Positions 55,528 to 64,000 of a DNA stretch of 64,000 nucleotides are shown piece by piece. Origin of the DNA: DATARH01 sp963789255. Its GTDB lineage: Bacteria; Pseudomonadota; Alphaproteobacteria; ATCC43930; CGMCC-115725. Below the pieces are notes generated by a model. It saw only the letters and a program-made list of their open reading frames with translations. It was not told the origin of the DNA and searched no databases. Position numbers and translations under genes: made by a program. Where the stretch lies: NCBI GenBank assembly GCA_963789255.1, contig CAWBJW010000001.1, positions 310,001-374,000 of the forward strand, read 5' to 3'. Every line of letters starts with the position of its first letter. Position 1 is the stretch's first letter.

Positions 55528-57121
55528 ATGTTGTCAGCGCATTTCCGTCAACGTTTTCCGCTGGGGACGGTTGTGAAACCGATCGCGGTCGCCGGGCGGC
55601 GCGCGCCGACAGCTCGGCTGCTGCGGCAAACCGCCTGGCTTCTTCTTCTTGCGCTATGGGTCGTCGTCGTCCGCTACCGGTCTTTCGACCTCAGCGTCAG
55701 CGATCCCGATAAATCGCTGTTCATCCTGATCGGCCAGGCCTGGCTTGCCGGACACCTGCCTTATGTTGCCATTTGGGATGTGAAGCCGCCCGGCCTGTTC
55801 CTGCTTTACGCGATCAGCCAGTGGTTGATTGGCCCCGGAATTCTGGCTGCCCGTGTCCTGACCGCGCTGGCGGTCTGGGCGGGATCGCTCGCCCTCTTCC
55901 GGTTCGGCCGGCGGCATCTCGCGGGCGAATGGGTGGCTCCGGCTGCCGCTTTTCTCTATCCGACATACACGATTATTCTATACGGCTTGCGGAGCCGCCC
56001 GGAGACCCTGCTGGCGCCGCTGGTCATCTTGGCGTTGGATCTGGCCCTGACGGAGCGCACCGCCGGGTCCGGCGCTCGCGATTGGCGCGTCGTTCTCAGT
56101 GGACTTCTGCTGGGCTTCGCGGTGCTGATAAAGCAGACCGCTTCGTTCGAATCGCTGCTGGCGGCAGTGCTGATCAGCATCCGCCTGCCGGGTTCCGGGC
56201 GCACAATATCGTGGCGGCCGCTCGCCAGTTTCGTCATCGCAGGAGCACTGCCGGCGGCTTGCTTCATCGGATACTTTGCCTTCAGTGGTGCCGATCCCGC
56301 ACTGTATCTGACGCCGTTTCTCGGTGCCGCCACTCGCTTGCGCGGCGATGGCATCAGCTTCGCAGCCGGGCTGCTGCAATTCCTGCCAATGTGCAAACCA
56401 ATCCTGCCGCTGCTGGCGGGCGGGCTGCTTTTGGTAGCGGAACGGCGCGCCGTTCGTGCGGTGCCAGATGCCGCCGCCGTTCGAACGACATACCTGTGGA
56501 TGGCGGCGAGCGCGGCCGGGGCCGTGGCGATGCGTTCGATGTACTTTCCCTATTTTATTCCGCTGGTGCCGCCCTTGCTGCTCGCTTCGCTGATCGTGCT
56601 CCGCACCTGGCTGGCGCAGACTCACGAGCTCACGCGCGAAATTCGCTCTTACCTTCGCCGTGTTGGTGATTGTCGGCGGATATCCGCTCTTTTGGTTCAC
56701 GACGTACGAGGTGCACGGTGAGGGTTTCTCCCATCTGCCGATGGCGGCGGCGCGCGCGCTGCACGCTGCCGGGCTGCGCCCCGCAGACAGGCTTTACGTC
56801 GTCGACCAGGATACCGCGGTCTACCTCTTCGCGGGAGCGACCCTGCCGACGCGATACATTCAGTCGGATCACCTGGTGTGCGATTTCACCCTGCCCGATA
56901 CCGAGCCGGATTCGGAGATTCGGCGGATCATGGCGAGCACTCCACGCTTCGTGGTCATCTCGCACGCGCGGCGCTGGATGGTCTGCGAGCGGCCCGATCG
57001 GATCGCGATCGTCGATCGCTATCTGGCGCGCAACTACACGTTTCTGACGACGGTCTCGGACAGCGGTCAGGCGGTTGACATCTATTGCCGAAACGGCGCC
57101 GCTCGACGATCGGAGCCGTGA
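55528..57121 (+). pseudogene. GT39/ArnT-like membrane glycosyltransferase, frameshifted
   Basis: A GT-C fold transferase of about 530 residues when corrected. SDPDKSLFILIGQAWLAGHLPYVAIWDVKPPGLFLLY carries the catalytic Asp and the WDVKPPG loop typical of PMT/ArnT; many hydrophobic helices follow up to about residue 370. Near 56640 an extra base breaks the frame after LTREI; the C-terminal part (VIVGGYPLFWFTTYEVHGEG and DRLYVVDQDTAVYLF) reads on to 57121. Likely uses a polyprenyl-phosphate sugar and works with the GT87 protein upstream. Confidence 0.75.
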
Positions 57122-57219
57122 CTAGGGGCCGGTTCGAATCCATTGGCACTCGGCCGCAGGTTGATCGTCGCCCTGCCATCGTTTCACCTCGTCACCCTGA
57201 TAGCGTAAACTGCCGGGCC

Positions 57220-58998
57220 ATGAAGATCCGCCAGCTGCCGCCCGTCGTGGTCAACCGCATCGCCGCCGGCGAGGTCATCGAGCGCCCGGCGGCGGCGGTC
57301 AAGGAGCTGGTCGAAAACGCGATCGATGCCGGCGCGAGCCGCATCGAGGTGGTGTTGCGCGACGGCGGGCAGGCGCTGATCGCGGTCGCCGACAATGGCG
57401 CCGGGATGGACCGCGACGAGCTGGAAATGGCGGTCGAGCGCCATTGCACCTCAAAGCTGCCCGATGACGACATCCTGGCGATCAAGGCGCTGGGGTTTCG
57501 CGGCGAAGCCTTGCCGTCGATCGGCGCGGTCAGCCGCATGCGCATCGTCTCGCGGCCATCCCGTGGCGTTGCGGGGAGCGACAGCGCCTGGGAGATCGTC
57601 GTCGAGGGCGGCCAAAAGCATGAACCGGTCCCGGCCGCGCATCCCTCCGGCACCAGGGTCGAGGTGCGCGACCTGTTTTTTGCGACGCCGGCGCGCCTCA
57701 AATTCCTGAAGACGCCCCGCAGCGAGCGCGACCAGGCGGTCGACGCCGTGAAGCGGCTGGCGATGGCGTGTCCCGCGATCGCCTTCACGATCATCGGCGA
57801 CGACGATCGCGTCCTGCTGCGCCTGCCGGCCGCCGAGTCGCGCGAGGCCCGGCTCGGCGCGCTGCTCGGCCGCGACTTCGCCGAGAATTCGGTCCCGGTC
57901 ATGGCATCGCGCGAGGGGTTTCGCCTGTCGGGCCTGATCGGCGTGCCGACCCTGAACCGTGGATTGCCGCGCGACCAATACCTCGTCGTCAACGGCCGGC
58001 CGGTGCGCGACAGGCTGCTCGTCGGCGCGGTGCGCGGCGCCTATCAGGACGTGCTGGCGCGCGACCGCCATCCGGTCGTCGCGCTGTTCCTCGACGGGCC
58101 GCCGACCGAGATCAACGTCAACGTCCATCCGGCGAAGGCCGAGATCCGCTTCCGCGACGCCGGCCTGGTTCGCGGTCTCATCGTCGGCGCGCTGCGCCAT
58201 GCGCTGGAAGAGGCCGGAATGCGCAACTCGACGACGGCGAGCACTGCGGCATTGGCGGCCTTCCGCCCGGGCGACGGCGTGCCGTCGCCGGGGATGGCGC
58301 CGCGTTTCGCGTTTCCCGCGAATGCCCTGCCGCGCGGCCTGGCCGAAACCGGCAACGCCTTCCTGACGCCGCACGAGGCGGCGGAAACGGCCGAGCCGGT
58401 GGCGGAGGCACCTTCCGGTTCGGTCCTCGGCACCGCCCGCGCTCAATTGCACGGCACCTACATCCTGGCCGAAACCGCTGACGGCATCGTCCTCGTCGAT
58501 CAGCATGCCGCGCACGAGCGGCTGGTCTATGAGCGGATGAAGGAGGCGCTGGCCCAGCACGGGGTGGCGCGCCAGACGCTGCTCCTGCCCGAGATCGTCG
58601 AACTCGACCCGGCGCTCGCCGCGCGCCTCGCCGCGCGCGCCGGCGAGCTTGCCGAGTTCGGTCTCGTCCTCGAACCCTTCGGCACGGGCGCGGTCATCGT
58701 GCGCGAGGTGCCGGCGCTGGTCGCCGGGCTCGATGTTCGGGCATTGGTCCGCGACCTCGCCGACGAATTGGCCGAATGGGGCGACGCGCTCGCCTTGGAG
58801 GAGCGGGTCGAGAGCGTCTGCGGAACGCTCGCCTGCCATTCGAGCGTGCGCGCCGGTCGCCGCCTCGCGCCGGCGGAGATGGACGCGCTGTTGCGCCAGA
58901 TGGAGACGACGCCGAACAGCGGCCAGTGCAACCACGGCCGCCCGACCTACATCACCCTCGCGCTCAGCGATATCGAGCGGCTGTTCGGGCGGCGGTGA
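57220..58998 (+). CDS. mutL: DNA mismatch repair protein MutL (endonuclease type)
   Basis: A 592-residue MutL. The N-terminal GHKL ATPase has VVNRIAAGEVIERPAAAVKE, DAGASRIEV, DNGAGMD and GFRGEALPSIG; the linker is about 345-410. The C-terminal domain has the metal site DQHAAHERLVYE, fitting DQHA(X)2E(X)4E, plus ACHSSVRAG and CNHGRPT. This is the nicking-endonuclease version found in bacteria lacking MutH. The ATG at 57220 matches the family start. Confidence 0.95.
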   Translation: MKIRQLPPVVVNRIAAGEVIERPAAAVKELVENAIDAGASRIEVVLRDGGQALIAVADNGAGMDRDELEMAVERHCTSKLPDDDILAIKALGFRGEALPSIGAVSRMRIVSRPSRGVAGSDSAWEIVVEGGQKHEPVPAAHPSGTRVEVRDLFFATPARLKFLKTPRSERDQAVDAVKRLAMACPAIAFTIIGDDDRVLLRLPAAESREARLGALLGRDFAENSVPVMASREGFRLSGLIGVPTLNRGLPRDQYLVVNGRPVRDRLLVGAVRGAYQDVLARDRHPVVALFLDGPPTEINVNVHPAKAEIRFRDAGLVRGLIVGALRHALEEAGMRNSTTASTAALAAFRPGDGVPSPGMAPRFAFPANALPRGLAETGNAFLTPHEAAETAEPVAEAPSGSVLGTARAQLHGTYILAETADGIVLVDQHAAHERLVYERMKEALAQHGVARQTLLLPEIVELDPALAARLAARAGELAEFGLVLEPFGTGAVIVREVPALVAGLDVRALVRDLADELAEWGDALALEERVESVCGTLACHSSVRAGRRLAPAEMDALLRQMETTPNSGQCNHGRPTYITLALSDIERLFGRR

Positions 58999-59015
58999 GG
59001 ATTATGCCCCTTGTT

Positions 59016-59049
59016 GCATTTGGCCATCATGGCTATGTTGGCCAAATGC
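59016..59049. promoter_or_regulatory. Operator-like palindrome overlapping the Phd-type antitoxin start
   Basis: GCATTTGGCCA and TGGCCAAATGC form perfect 11-base arms with a 12-base spacer; the right arm includes the ATG (59046). A smaller palindrome GCCATCATGGC lies in its centre. This is the expected site for autoregulation by the antitoxin. Confidence 0.65.
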
Positions 59050-59289
59050 GTGAATGGTCCATCCGCGATGCCAAAGACCATCTGAGCCAGGTGGTCGAAC
59101 GCCGCTCAGGAATCGCCGCAGGCGATCACAAAGCGTGGTCGGCATGCCGCGGTCCTATTGTCGAAAAGGGATTACGATCGCTTGCAGGGTCAGATCGAAC
59201 CGCTGACGAGCTTTTTTGCGCGCGGCGGGCTGGAGGATGTCGAGATCGCGCGCATCAAGGCGGCGGTCAGGGACGAAGGGGAATTGTGA
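59046..59289 (+). pseudogene. Phd/YefM-type antitoxin of the VapC pair, frameshifted
   Basis: An antitoxin of about 80 residues: MREWSIRDAKDHLSQVVER, then after one surplus C near 59101, AQESPQAITKRGRHAAVLLS and KRDYDRLQGQIEPLTSFF with the tail VEIARIKAAVRDEGEL. Both parts are clearly Phd/YefM. Its stop overlaps the vapC start as GTGA. In the given sequence the toxin-binding half is out of frame; if real, the toxin would be unguarded, so a sequence error is more likely. Confidence 0.8.
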
Positions 59290-59732
59290 CGGGCGGATGG
59301 TTGCTCGATACCAATGTCGTAAGCGAGTTGCTGAAAGGTGCTCGTGCTGATCGAGGGGTCGCCGAGTGGGTTGACGACGCGGACGAACCGACGCTCTATC
59401 TGAGCGTCATCACATTGGGCGAGATTGCCAAAGGCATCGGTCTGGCCGAGGGGCGCGGCCGCGACATGCGCGTGCAACGCGACTTCCTGCATCGCGCTCT
59501 TCCGGAGCAATTCGGCAGCCGCATCCTCCCGTTCAATGCCGAGGCCGCGATTGTCTGGGGCCGCATATTGCAGGGCTTGCGCGGCAATCGGGAGGCCAAG
59601 CGGCTTTTGGCGATCGATGCTCAGATAGCGGCGACTGCCGAGGTCGCGTCTCTTGGCTTGTGCTCCCGCAATGTGCGGGATTTTGCGCAACTCGGCGTCG
59701 TCAACGTCCTCAACCCGTTCGCCGGCCGATGA
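59286..59732 (+). CDS. vapC: VapC-type PIN-domain ribonuclease toxin
   Basis: A 148-residue PIN protein (FitB branch): WLLDTNVVSELLKG with the first metal Asp, LYLSVITLGEIAKGI with Glu, and LLAIDAQIAATAEVASLGL followed by RNVRDFAQLG with the remaining acidic residues. All four acidic positions are present. GTG 59286 shares four bases with the antitoxin stop. Its stop overlaps the EamA gene start as ATGA. It cleaves RNA in known cases. Confidence 0.85.
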   Translation: MTGGWLLDTNVVSELLKGARADRGVAEWVDDADEPTLYLSVITLGEIAKGIGLAEGRGRDMRVQRDFLHRALPEQFGSRILPFNAEAAIVWGRILQGLRGNREAKRLLAIDAQIAATAEVASLGLCSRNVRDFAQLGVVNVLNPFAGR

Positions 59733-60592
59733 CCGGCGCCGATCCGCAGGCCGCGCGGCGCAATCAGATCCCGCGCGGCATTCTCTACATGGTCGCCTCG
59801 ACGGTGGTGTTTGCCGGGGGCAATGCGATCGTCAAATGGGAGGTGGCGACCTACCCGGTCGGCGAGGTGGCGTTTTTCCGCTCGCTGTTCGCCTTCGCCA
59901 CGGTCGCTTTGATGATCCTGCCGCGCACCGGCTGGGCCGTGCTGCGCACCCGGCACTACCGCGCGCACCTGCAGCGCGGGTTGTCGCAATTCGGCTCGAT
60001 GACCTGCATGTTCCTGGCGTTCAGCATGCTGTCGCTGGGCTCGGCGGTGGCGATCAGCTTTTCGGCGCCGCTGTTTACCACCCTCTTGTCGATCCTGATC
60101 CTCAAGGAAAAGGTCGGCATCCACCGCTGGTCGGCGCTGGTTGTCGGTTTTGTCGGTGTCCTGGTGGTGACCCATCCGGGCGAAGGCAGCTTGACGATGG
60201 GCGCCTTCTTCGCGCTTGCCAACGCGGTGCTGATCTCCACCGTCGCGGTCGCGATCCGCCGCATGAGCGCCACCAAATCGACCGAGACCCTGACGCTCTA
60301 CCAGATGAGCGTGATCACCCTCTGCACGGTCTTCCTCCTGCCGTTGGGCTTTACTCCGCCGGCCTGGCGGGATGTGCTCGGCCTTGCCGTGGCCGGGTTC
60401 GGTAACGGGATCGCGCAGTATTGGTGGACGCGCTCCTTGTCGCTGGCGCCGCCCTCGGCGGTGGTGCCGTTCAACTATCTGTCGCTGGTCTGGGCGACGC
60501 TCCTCGGCTTTGCGATCTGGGGCGATGTGCCGACCCCGGCACTGCTCGCCGGCTCGGCGATCGTCGTCGCCTCGGGCCTCTACATTCTGTGA
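59729..60592 (+). CDS. DMT-superfamily (EamA) transporter
   Basis: A 287-residue ten-helix transporter made of two EamA repeats: ILYMVASTVVFAGGNAIVKW starts the first, and LPLGFTPPAWRDVLGLAVAG with AQYWWTRSLSLAPPSAVVPF belongs to the second, followed by LSLVWATLLGFAIWGD. Members export amino acids or other metabolites. Its ATG overlaps the vapC stop (ATGA), an unusual link between a toxin module and a transporter. Confidence 0.85.
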   Translation: MTGADPQAARRNQIPRGILYMVASTVVFAGGNAIVKWEVATYPVGEVAFFRSLFAFATVALMILPRTGWAVLRTRHYRAHLQRGLSQFGSMTCMFLAFSMLSLGSAVAISFSAPLFTTLLSILILKEKVGIHRWSALVVGFVGVLVVTHPGEGSLTMGAFFALANAVLISTVAVAIRRMSATKSTETLTLYQMSVITLCTVFLLPLGFTPPAWRDVLGLAVAGFGNGIAQYWWTRSLSLAPPSAVVPFNYLSLVWATLLGFAIWGDVPTPALLAGSAIVVASGLYIL

Positions 60593-60667
60593 CGCGAAAC
60601 CTTGCGCCGGACGCGGCCGCCGGCGCCCGTCGTCAAGGCCGCATCCGGCGGTAGCGTCCGGTAGGAT

Positions 60668-61327
60668 TTACAGCCGCTTTTCGAGGAACGAAGCGGTGCG
60701 CTCCCAGGCTTGGTTGGCGCAGGCGAGGTCATAGGCGGCGCTGCGCTCGTTGAAAAACGCGTGCGCCGCGTCGTAGCGGTAGATCTCGTGCGGGACGCCG
60801 GCGCGCTTCAGCGTGCTTTCCAAGTCATTGACCGCGGCCGGGGTGCACCAATCGTCCTGGTTGGCGAAATGGCCCTCGAACGGCACCTTGATCTTTGCCG
60901 GGTCGGCGAATTCCCTGGGCGGGATGCCGTAAAAGCAGACCCCGGCGGCGAGTTCGGGGATGTGTACGACGGCGGCGATCGTCAAGGCGCCGCCCATGCA
61001 GAAGCCCAGCACCGCGACCTTGTCGCTGATGCTCTTGAGGTGCGTTGCCGCGCCGCGCAGGTCTTGATGCGTCGCATCGGGAAAATCGAGGTCGGTCATC
61101 AGGTGATTGGCCTCGTCGGGCGTCGCGGTTACCCGGCCCTTGTAGAGATCGGGGGCGAGCGCGTTGTAGCCGGCGCGGGCGAAGCGGTCGGCGACCCCGC
61201 AGATCTGGTCGTTGAGGCCCCACCATTCCTGGATCACCACGATGCCGGGCCGGCCATTCCCGGTGCTCGCGAGATAGCCCTTGGTCTTGCCCCCGTCGGG
61301 GCGAAGAAACTCGATCATCGTGCCCAT
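60668..61327 (-). CDS. Dienelactone hydrolase family protein
   Basis: A 219-residue alpha/beta hydrolase: GIVVIQEWWGLND (with the Glu that regulates the Cys), nucleophile elbow VLGFCMGGAL with Cys, Asp in ANQDDWCTP and His in YDAAHAFF. The triad is complete and canonical for carboxymethylenebutenolidase, which opens dienelactone in chloroaromatic breakdown; many members have other roles. GGAGG precedes ATG 61327. Confidence 0.9.
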   Translation of the reverse strand: MGTMIEFLRPDGGKTKGYLASTGNGRPGIVVIQEWWGLNDQICGVADRFARAGYNALAPDLYKGRVTATPDEANHLMTDLDFPDATHQDLRGAATHLKSISDKVAVLGFCMGGALTIAAVVHIPELAAGVCFYGIPPREFADPAKIKVPFEGHFANQDDWCTPAAVNDLESTLKRAGVPHEIYRYDAAHAFFNERSAAYDLACANQAWERTASFLEKRL

Positions 61328-61421
61328 GGCTCGCCTCCGCTTTCCGTCCGGCGGGAAGGGTGCCGCAGCGCGTGCAGCAATGCAAACCCGATATCGGCTG
61401 CCGCGCGTCCCCGGCGAGCGC

Positions 61422-61896
61422 TCAACACCAGTCCCGGTGATGCGCCAGCAGGATCGATACGAGGCGCTCAACACCGGCGCGGTCCTCGTCGTCGAAGCGG
61501 CCGCGGCGCGGACTGTCGAGGTCGAGGACGCCGACGACGCGGTCCGCAGCGACGAGCGGCACGGCGAGTTCCGAGCGGGACGCCGCATCACAGGCGATAT
61601 GGCCGGGAAAAGCGTCAACATCGGGCACGACAATCGATCTGCCGCGCGAAGCGGCGGCGCCGCACACGCCCTTGCCCCAGGCAATGCGCACGCAGGCCGG
61701 TCTGCCCTGGAACGGGCCGAGCACCAGTTCCCCGCCCCTCGCGAAATAGAACCCGGCCCAATTCAGCTCGGGCAGCCGGTGATAGACGAGCGCCGCCATG
61801 TTGGCGGTGTTGGCGATGAGGTCCGGCTCGCCCGCGATCAGCGCCGCGAACTCGTCCGCCAGCCTCGCCGTAGGCCGCGCGCTTCTCCGAGCCCAT
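61422..61896 (-). pseudogene. Free methionine-(R)-sulfoxide reductase-like GAF protein, frameshifted
   Basis: A single-GAF protein of about 158 residues. After MGSEKRAAYGE one extra G near 61868 shifts the frame to LADEFAALIAGEPDLIANTA; the rest is intact: YHRLPELNWAGFYF, LGPFQGRPACVRIAWGKGVCG, and HIACDAASRSELAVPL. All three Cys positions of the fRMsr family (ACV, GVCG, IACD) are retained, suggesting real reductase activity if the frame is repaired. It reads convergently with nothing; the FecR gene is divergent. Confidence 0.8.
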
Positions 61897-62066
61897 CAAA
61901 CCGGCCCTTTCAGCAAGGGGGAAAGTTGCGGGTGGACGGTAGGGCGCACCGGGCGGCCGGGTCAATCGCGCCCGCGCCCTACCCGCGTGGTCCCGACCGG
62001 CGTAGAGTGAGGTCGCGCGGCGACGCTGGCGCGACCATGATCGAGATGCGGGGAGGGAGGTTGTCG

Positions 62067-63209
62067 ATGTGGCGCGTCAAGGCAAGAGAGTTCGCCGCGT
62101 TGCTGACTGCCCTTTTGGCTGCGGCACCGGCATCGGCCCAGAGCCCCCAGATCGGCCAGATCGAGACAGTGTCCGGAACGGCCTCGGTCGTGCGCGCAGA
62201 CAAGCACCTGCCGGCGAGGCCGCGAGATCCGGTTTACCAGAGCGATGTGATCGAGACCGGGATCGATGGAAGCATCGGCATCACCTTCATCGATAACTCG
62301 GTGTTCTCGACCGGCCCCGATACCGAACTGGCGTTGCAGGAGTTTCGCTTCGACACCAGCAATGCGCGCGGGAGCATGCTGGCCGATTTGCGGAAGGGCA
62401 CGCTGATGGTGGTCTCCGGCGACATCACGCATACCACGCCGGGCGCCATGACGATCAAGACCCCAACCGCCATTCTCGGGGTCCGCGGCACAACCTTCGC
62501 GGTCGAGGTCGCCGCTGGCGGATTGTGTCAATGCATCGCCGATCGCAGCGCGCTTCACATGCGGTGCCTGCCAAGCGCGGCGGCATGCGAAGCAGAGTGC
62601 GCGACACCCCAGTACTCTTTCGTGCCGCTAAGCCGCGGCATGGTGGCGAGCTGCCCGCCCCAGGAGCAGTATCCGCAGGAGCTGTATGTGGTTTTGCCGA
62701 ATGCCGACGGCAGACCCGGCTCGGGAGCGATCACCGTCAGCCGTGGCGCCACGACCACCACCCTCGACCTGCCCTATGCCGCATCGGAGCTGCGCAACGG
62801 CGACGCGGGATCGCTCGCGATGGATGCGGCCAAGGCGCAGGGCTTGTTCAAACAGGCGCTTGCCGCACGGCCGGCGCTGCCACGGCATTTCCGCCTCGAT
62901 TTCGCGCTCAACAGTACCGAACTGATACCAGACTCCGCCGTTGCCTATCGGTCGGTCGTCGAAGAGATCAAAAAGCGGTCAATTTATCAGGTGGAGGTGA
63001 TCGGACACACCGACACCGTTGCCAATGATGCCCACAACCGGAAGCTGTCGAGGGACCGGGCGCTGGCCATTCGCGGCGCCCTGGTCCGGGATGGAGTGAG
63101 GCCGGACGCGATCTCGATTTCATGGCGGGGCCAGCTGGAGCCGCTTGTTCCGACCGGCAGGGGGGTCGCCGAGCTGCGCAACCGGAGGGTCGAGATCACG
63201 GTTCGCTGA
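62067..63209 (+). CDS. FecR domain fused to an OmpA C-terminal domain, exported
   Basis: A 380-residue protein: signal peptide (1-24, ending ASA), FecR domain (about 30-155) with IETVSGTASVVRADKHLPAR and KTPTAILGVRGTTFAVEV, a Cys-rich insert (Cys 154, 156, 167, 174, 178 and 196), and an OmpA-like peptidoglycan-binding domain (about 270-380) with LDFALNSTELIPDS and GHTDTVANDAHNRKLSRDRA. The OmpA part should tether it to the cell wall. FecR here is not a sigma regulator but an exported sensor-like module. ATG 62067 has GGGAGGGAGG upstream. Its 3' end overlaps the phosphatase gene by 14 bases tail to tail. Confidence 0.8.
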   Translation: MWRVKAREFAALLTALLAAAPASAQSPQIGQIETVSGTASVVRADKHLPARPRDPVYQSDVIETGIDGSIGITFIDNSVFSTGPDTELALQEFRFDTSNARGSMLADLRKGTLMVVSGDITHTTPGAMTIKTPTAILGVRGTTFAVEVAAGGLCQCIADRSALHMRCLPSAAACEAECATPQYSFVPLSRGMVASCPPQEQYPQELYVVLPNADGRPGSGAITVSRGATTTTLDLPYAASELRNGDAGSLAMDAAKAQGLFKQALAARPALPRHFRLDFALNSTELIPDSAVAYRSVVEEIKKRSIYQVEVIGHTDTVANDAHNRKLSRDRALAIRGALVRDGVRPDAISISWRGQLEPLVPTGRGVAELRNRRVEITVR

Positions 63210-64000
63210 ACTGGGCCGGTTGCACACTCCCCCCGGAGGTCAACCCACCAGTCTTGTCCGCGCCGCGGCGGATCGCGAGCACGGTGATGTCGTCGGCCTG
63301 CTCGGCGGCTCCGACGAACCGGCCCACCGCATCGAAGCAGAAATCGACAACCGTCTTGGCGCTTTCCGCGGGCATTCCTGCCAGCGCGGCAGAAAGCCGG
63401 GCGGAAGAATATAGTCCGCCGCCCGAATCCTGTGCCTCCGTGACCCCATCGGTATAGAGCAGAAGAACGGCGTCCCCTTCCAGTTGATCATGCTCGACCG
63501 GAAAGGGATAATCCTCGACAACGCCGAGCGGTGGGCCGCCTTCGGTTTCCAGCTGGCGCAGCCCGCGACCGTCGTGGAGCAGGAAGGGCCGGTCGTGCCC
63601 GGCGCTGGCATAGAGGAGTTGTCCCGACACGAGATCGAGAACCCCGGCAAAGGCGGTCACGAACATCATGTCCATTTCGCTGCTCGCGGCTGCGGTCTTT
63701 GCGTTGACTTCGGCGAGCACCTGGCCGAGTTCAGCGCCATGCCGCTGCACCGCGTCGCGAACGATCTCCTTGGTCATCGCCATGAACAGCGCCGCAGGAA
63801 TACCCTTGCCCGACACGTCGGCGATGATGAAGAAGAGGCGAGTGGCGTCGATCAGCAGATAATCGAACAGATCGCCGCCGACGGCGCGCGCCGGCTCGAT
63901 ACGGGCGTAGAGATCGATGTCGCTGCGCTGCGGAAAGGCCGGAAAGGTGTGCGGCAGGAGACCCATCTGGATCGCGCGCGCGGCGGTGAGTTCGCCCTCC
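63196..64000 (-). CDS. SpoIIE/RsbU-type PP2C protein phosphatase, cut by right edge
   Basis: The C-terminal 267 residues of a PPM phosphatase. The linker ELTAARAIQMGLLPHTF is the usual coiled start after a sensor domain; then ARAVGGDLFDYLLID and FFIIADVSGKGIPAALFMA hold the metal Asp residues, and VLLLYTDGVTEAQ holds a later one, with ADDITVLAIRR at the end. All metal positions are present. The missing N-terminal part probably holds CHASE2, HAMP or response-regulator input. Its substrate would be an anti-sigma antagonist. Confidence 0.85.
   Translation of the reverse strand, partial: EGELTAARAIQMGLLPHTFPAFPQRSDIDLYARIEPARAVGGDLFDYLLIDATRLFFIIADVSGKGIPAALFMAMTKEIVRDAVQRHGAELGQVLAEVNAKTAAASSEMDMMFVTAFAGVLDLVSGQLLYASAGHDRPFLLHDGRGLRQLETEGGPPLGVVEDYPFPVEHDQLEGDAVLLLYTDGVTEAQDSGGGLYSSARLSAALAGMPAESAKTVVDFCFDAVGRFVGAAEQADDITVLAIRRGADKTGGLTSGGSVQPAQFSEP

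Noticed and set aside
57120..57155. GGTTCGAATCC, resembling a tRNA T-loop
   Set aside because: The flanking bases do not pair into a T-stem, and no acceptor or anticodon arm is found around it.

Overview
The window comes from a high-GC Gram-negative bacterium, most likely an alphaproteobacterium of the Rhodospirillales/Hyphomicrobiales kind. The evidence is an alphaproteobacterial homospermidine synthase, a long LigD with phosphoesterase-ligase-polymerase order, an Atm1-type ABC exporter, a Flp pilin, an OmpA-like outer-envelope protein, and several dispersed palindromic repeat families typical of such genomes. No rRNA, tRNA or CRISPR array was found. Nothing identifies the species.

Layout. 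0-13.5 kb: a SIR2-like protein cut by the left edge, a membrane-anchored unknown, an EthD protein, a MazEF-like pair, a DUF4139 protein, an orphan hydantoinase A, an orphan Phd-type antitoxin, glycogen phosphorylase, a ketopantoate reductase and a second MazEF pair. 13.5-22.8 kb: MeaB, an Atm1-type exporter, an MFS exporter, a Flp pilin, an LLM oxidoreductase, ApaG, FolE, ArgE and a methyltransferase. 22.9-43.7 kb: LigD, then a long run of acyl-CoA and carboxylic-acid enzymes (aminoglycoside-phosphotransferase-like protein, two acyl-CoA dehydrogenases, two HpcH-type aldolases, an HMG-CoA-lyase-like enzyme, four alpha/beta hydrolases, a rhodanese, an SDR, a second ketopantoate reductase). This run is interrupted near 33-34.4 kb by an AT-rich unknown gene, a RAYT remnant and a DinJ-YafQ module. 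43.7-54 kb: an S41 protease homologue lacking its catalytic dyad, homospermidine synthase, a TcuA-like flavoprotein, DUF2852 and TetR with shared operator-like palindromes, ParDE, a ThDP enzyme and a flavin monooxygenase-like protein. 54-64 kb: two membrane glycosyltransferases, MutL, a Phd-VapC pair overlapping an EamA transporter, a dienelactone hydrolase, a free-methionine-sulfoxide-reductase-like GAF protein, and a FecR-OmpA fusion facing a PP2C phosphatase that runs off the right edge.

Many genes probably act in degradation of CoA-linked or branched carboxylic acids, but no single pathway can be read from the sequence. Accessory content is high: five complete or nearly complete type II toxin-antitoxin pairs plus one orphan antitoxin, and at least five dispersed repeat families, one of which sits beside the RAYT remnant.

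A striking property is that at least eleven otherwise well-conserved reading frames are broken by a single extra base, always a gain of one. This looks more like a sequence-quality artefact than real decay. Those loci are entered as pseudogenes with full span so that the intended product is clear.
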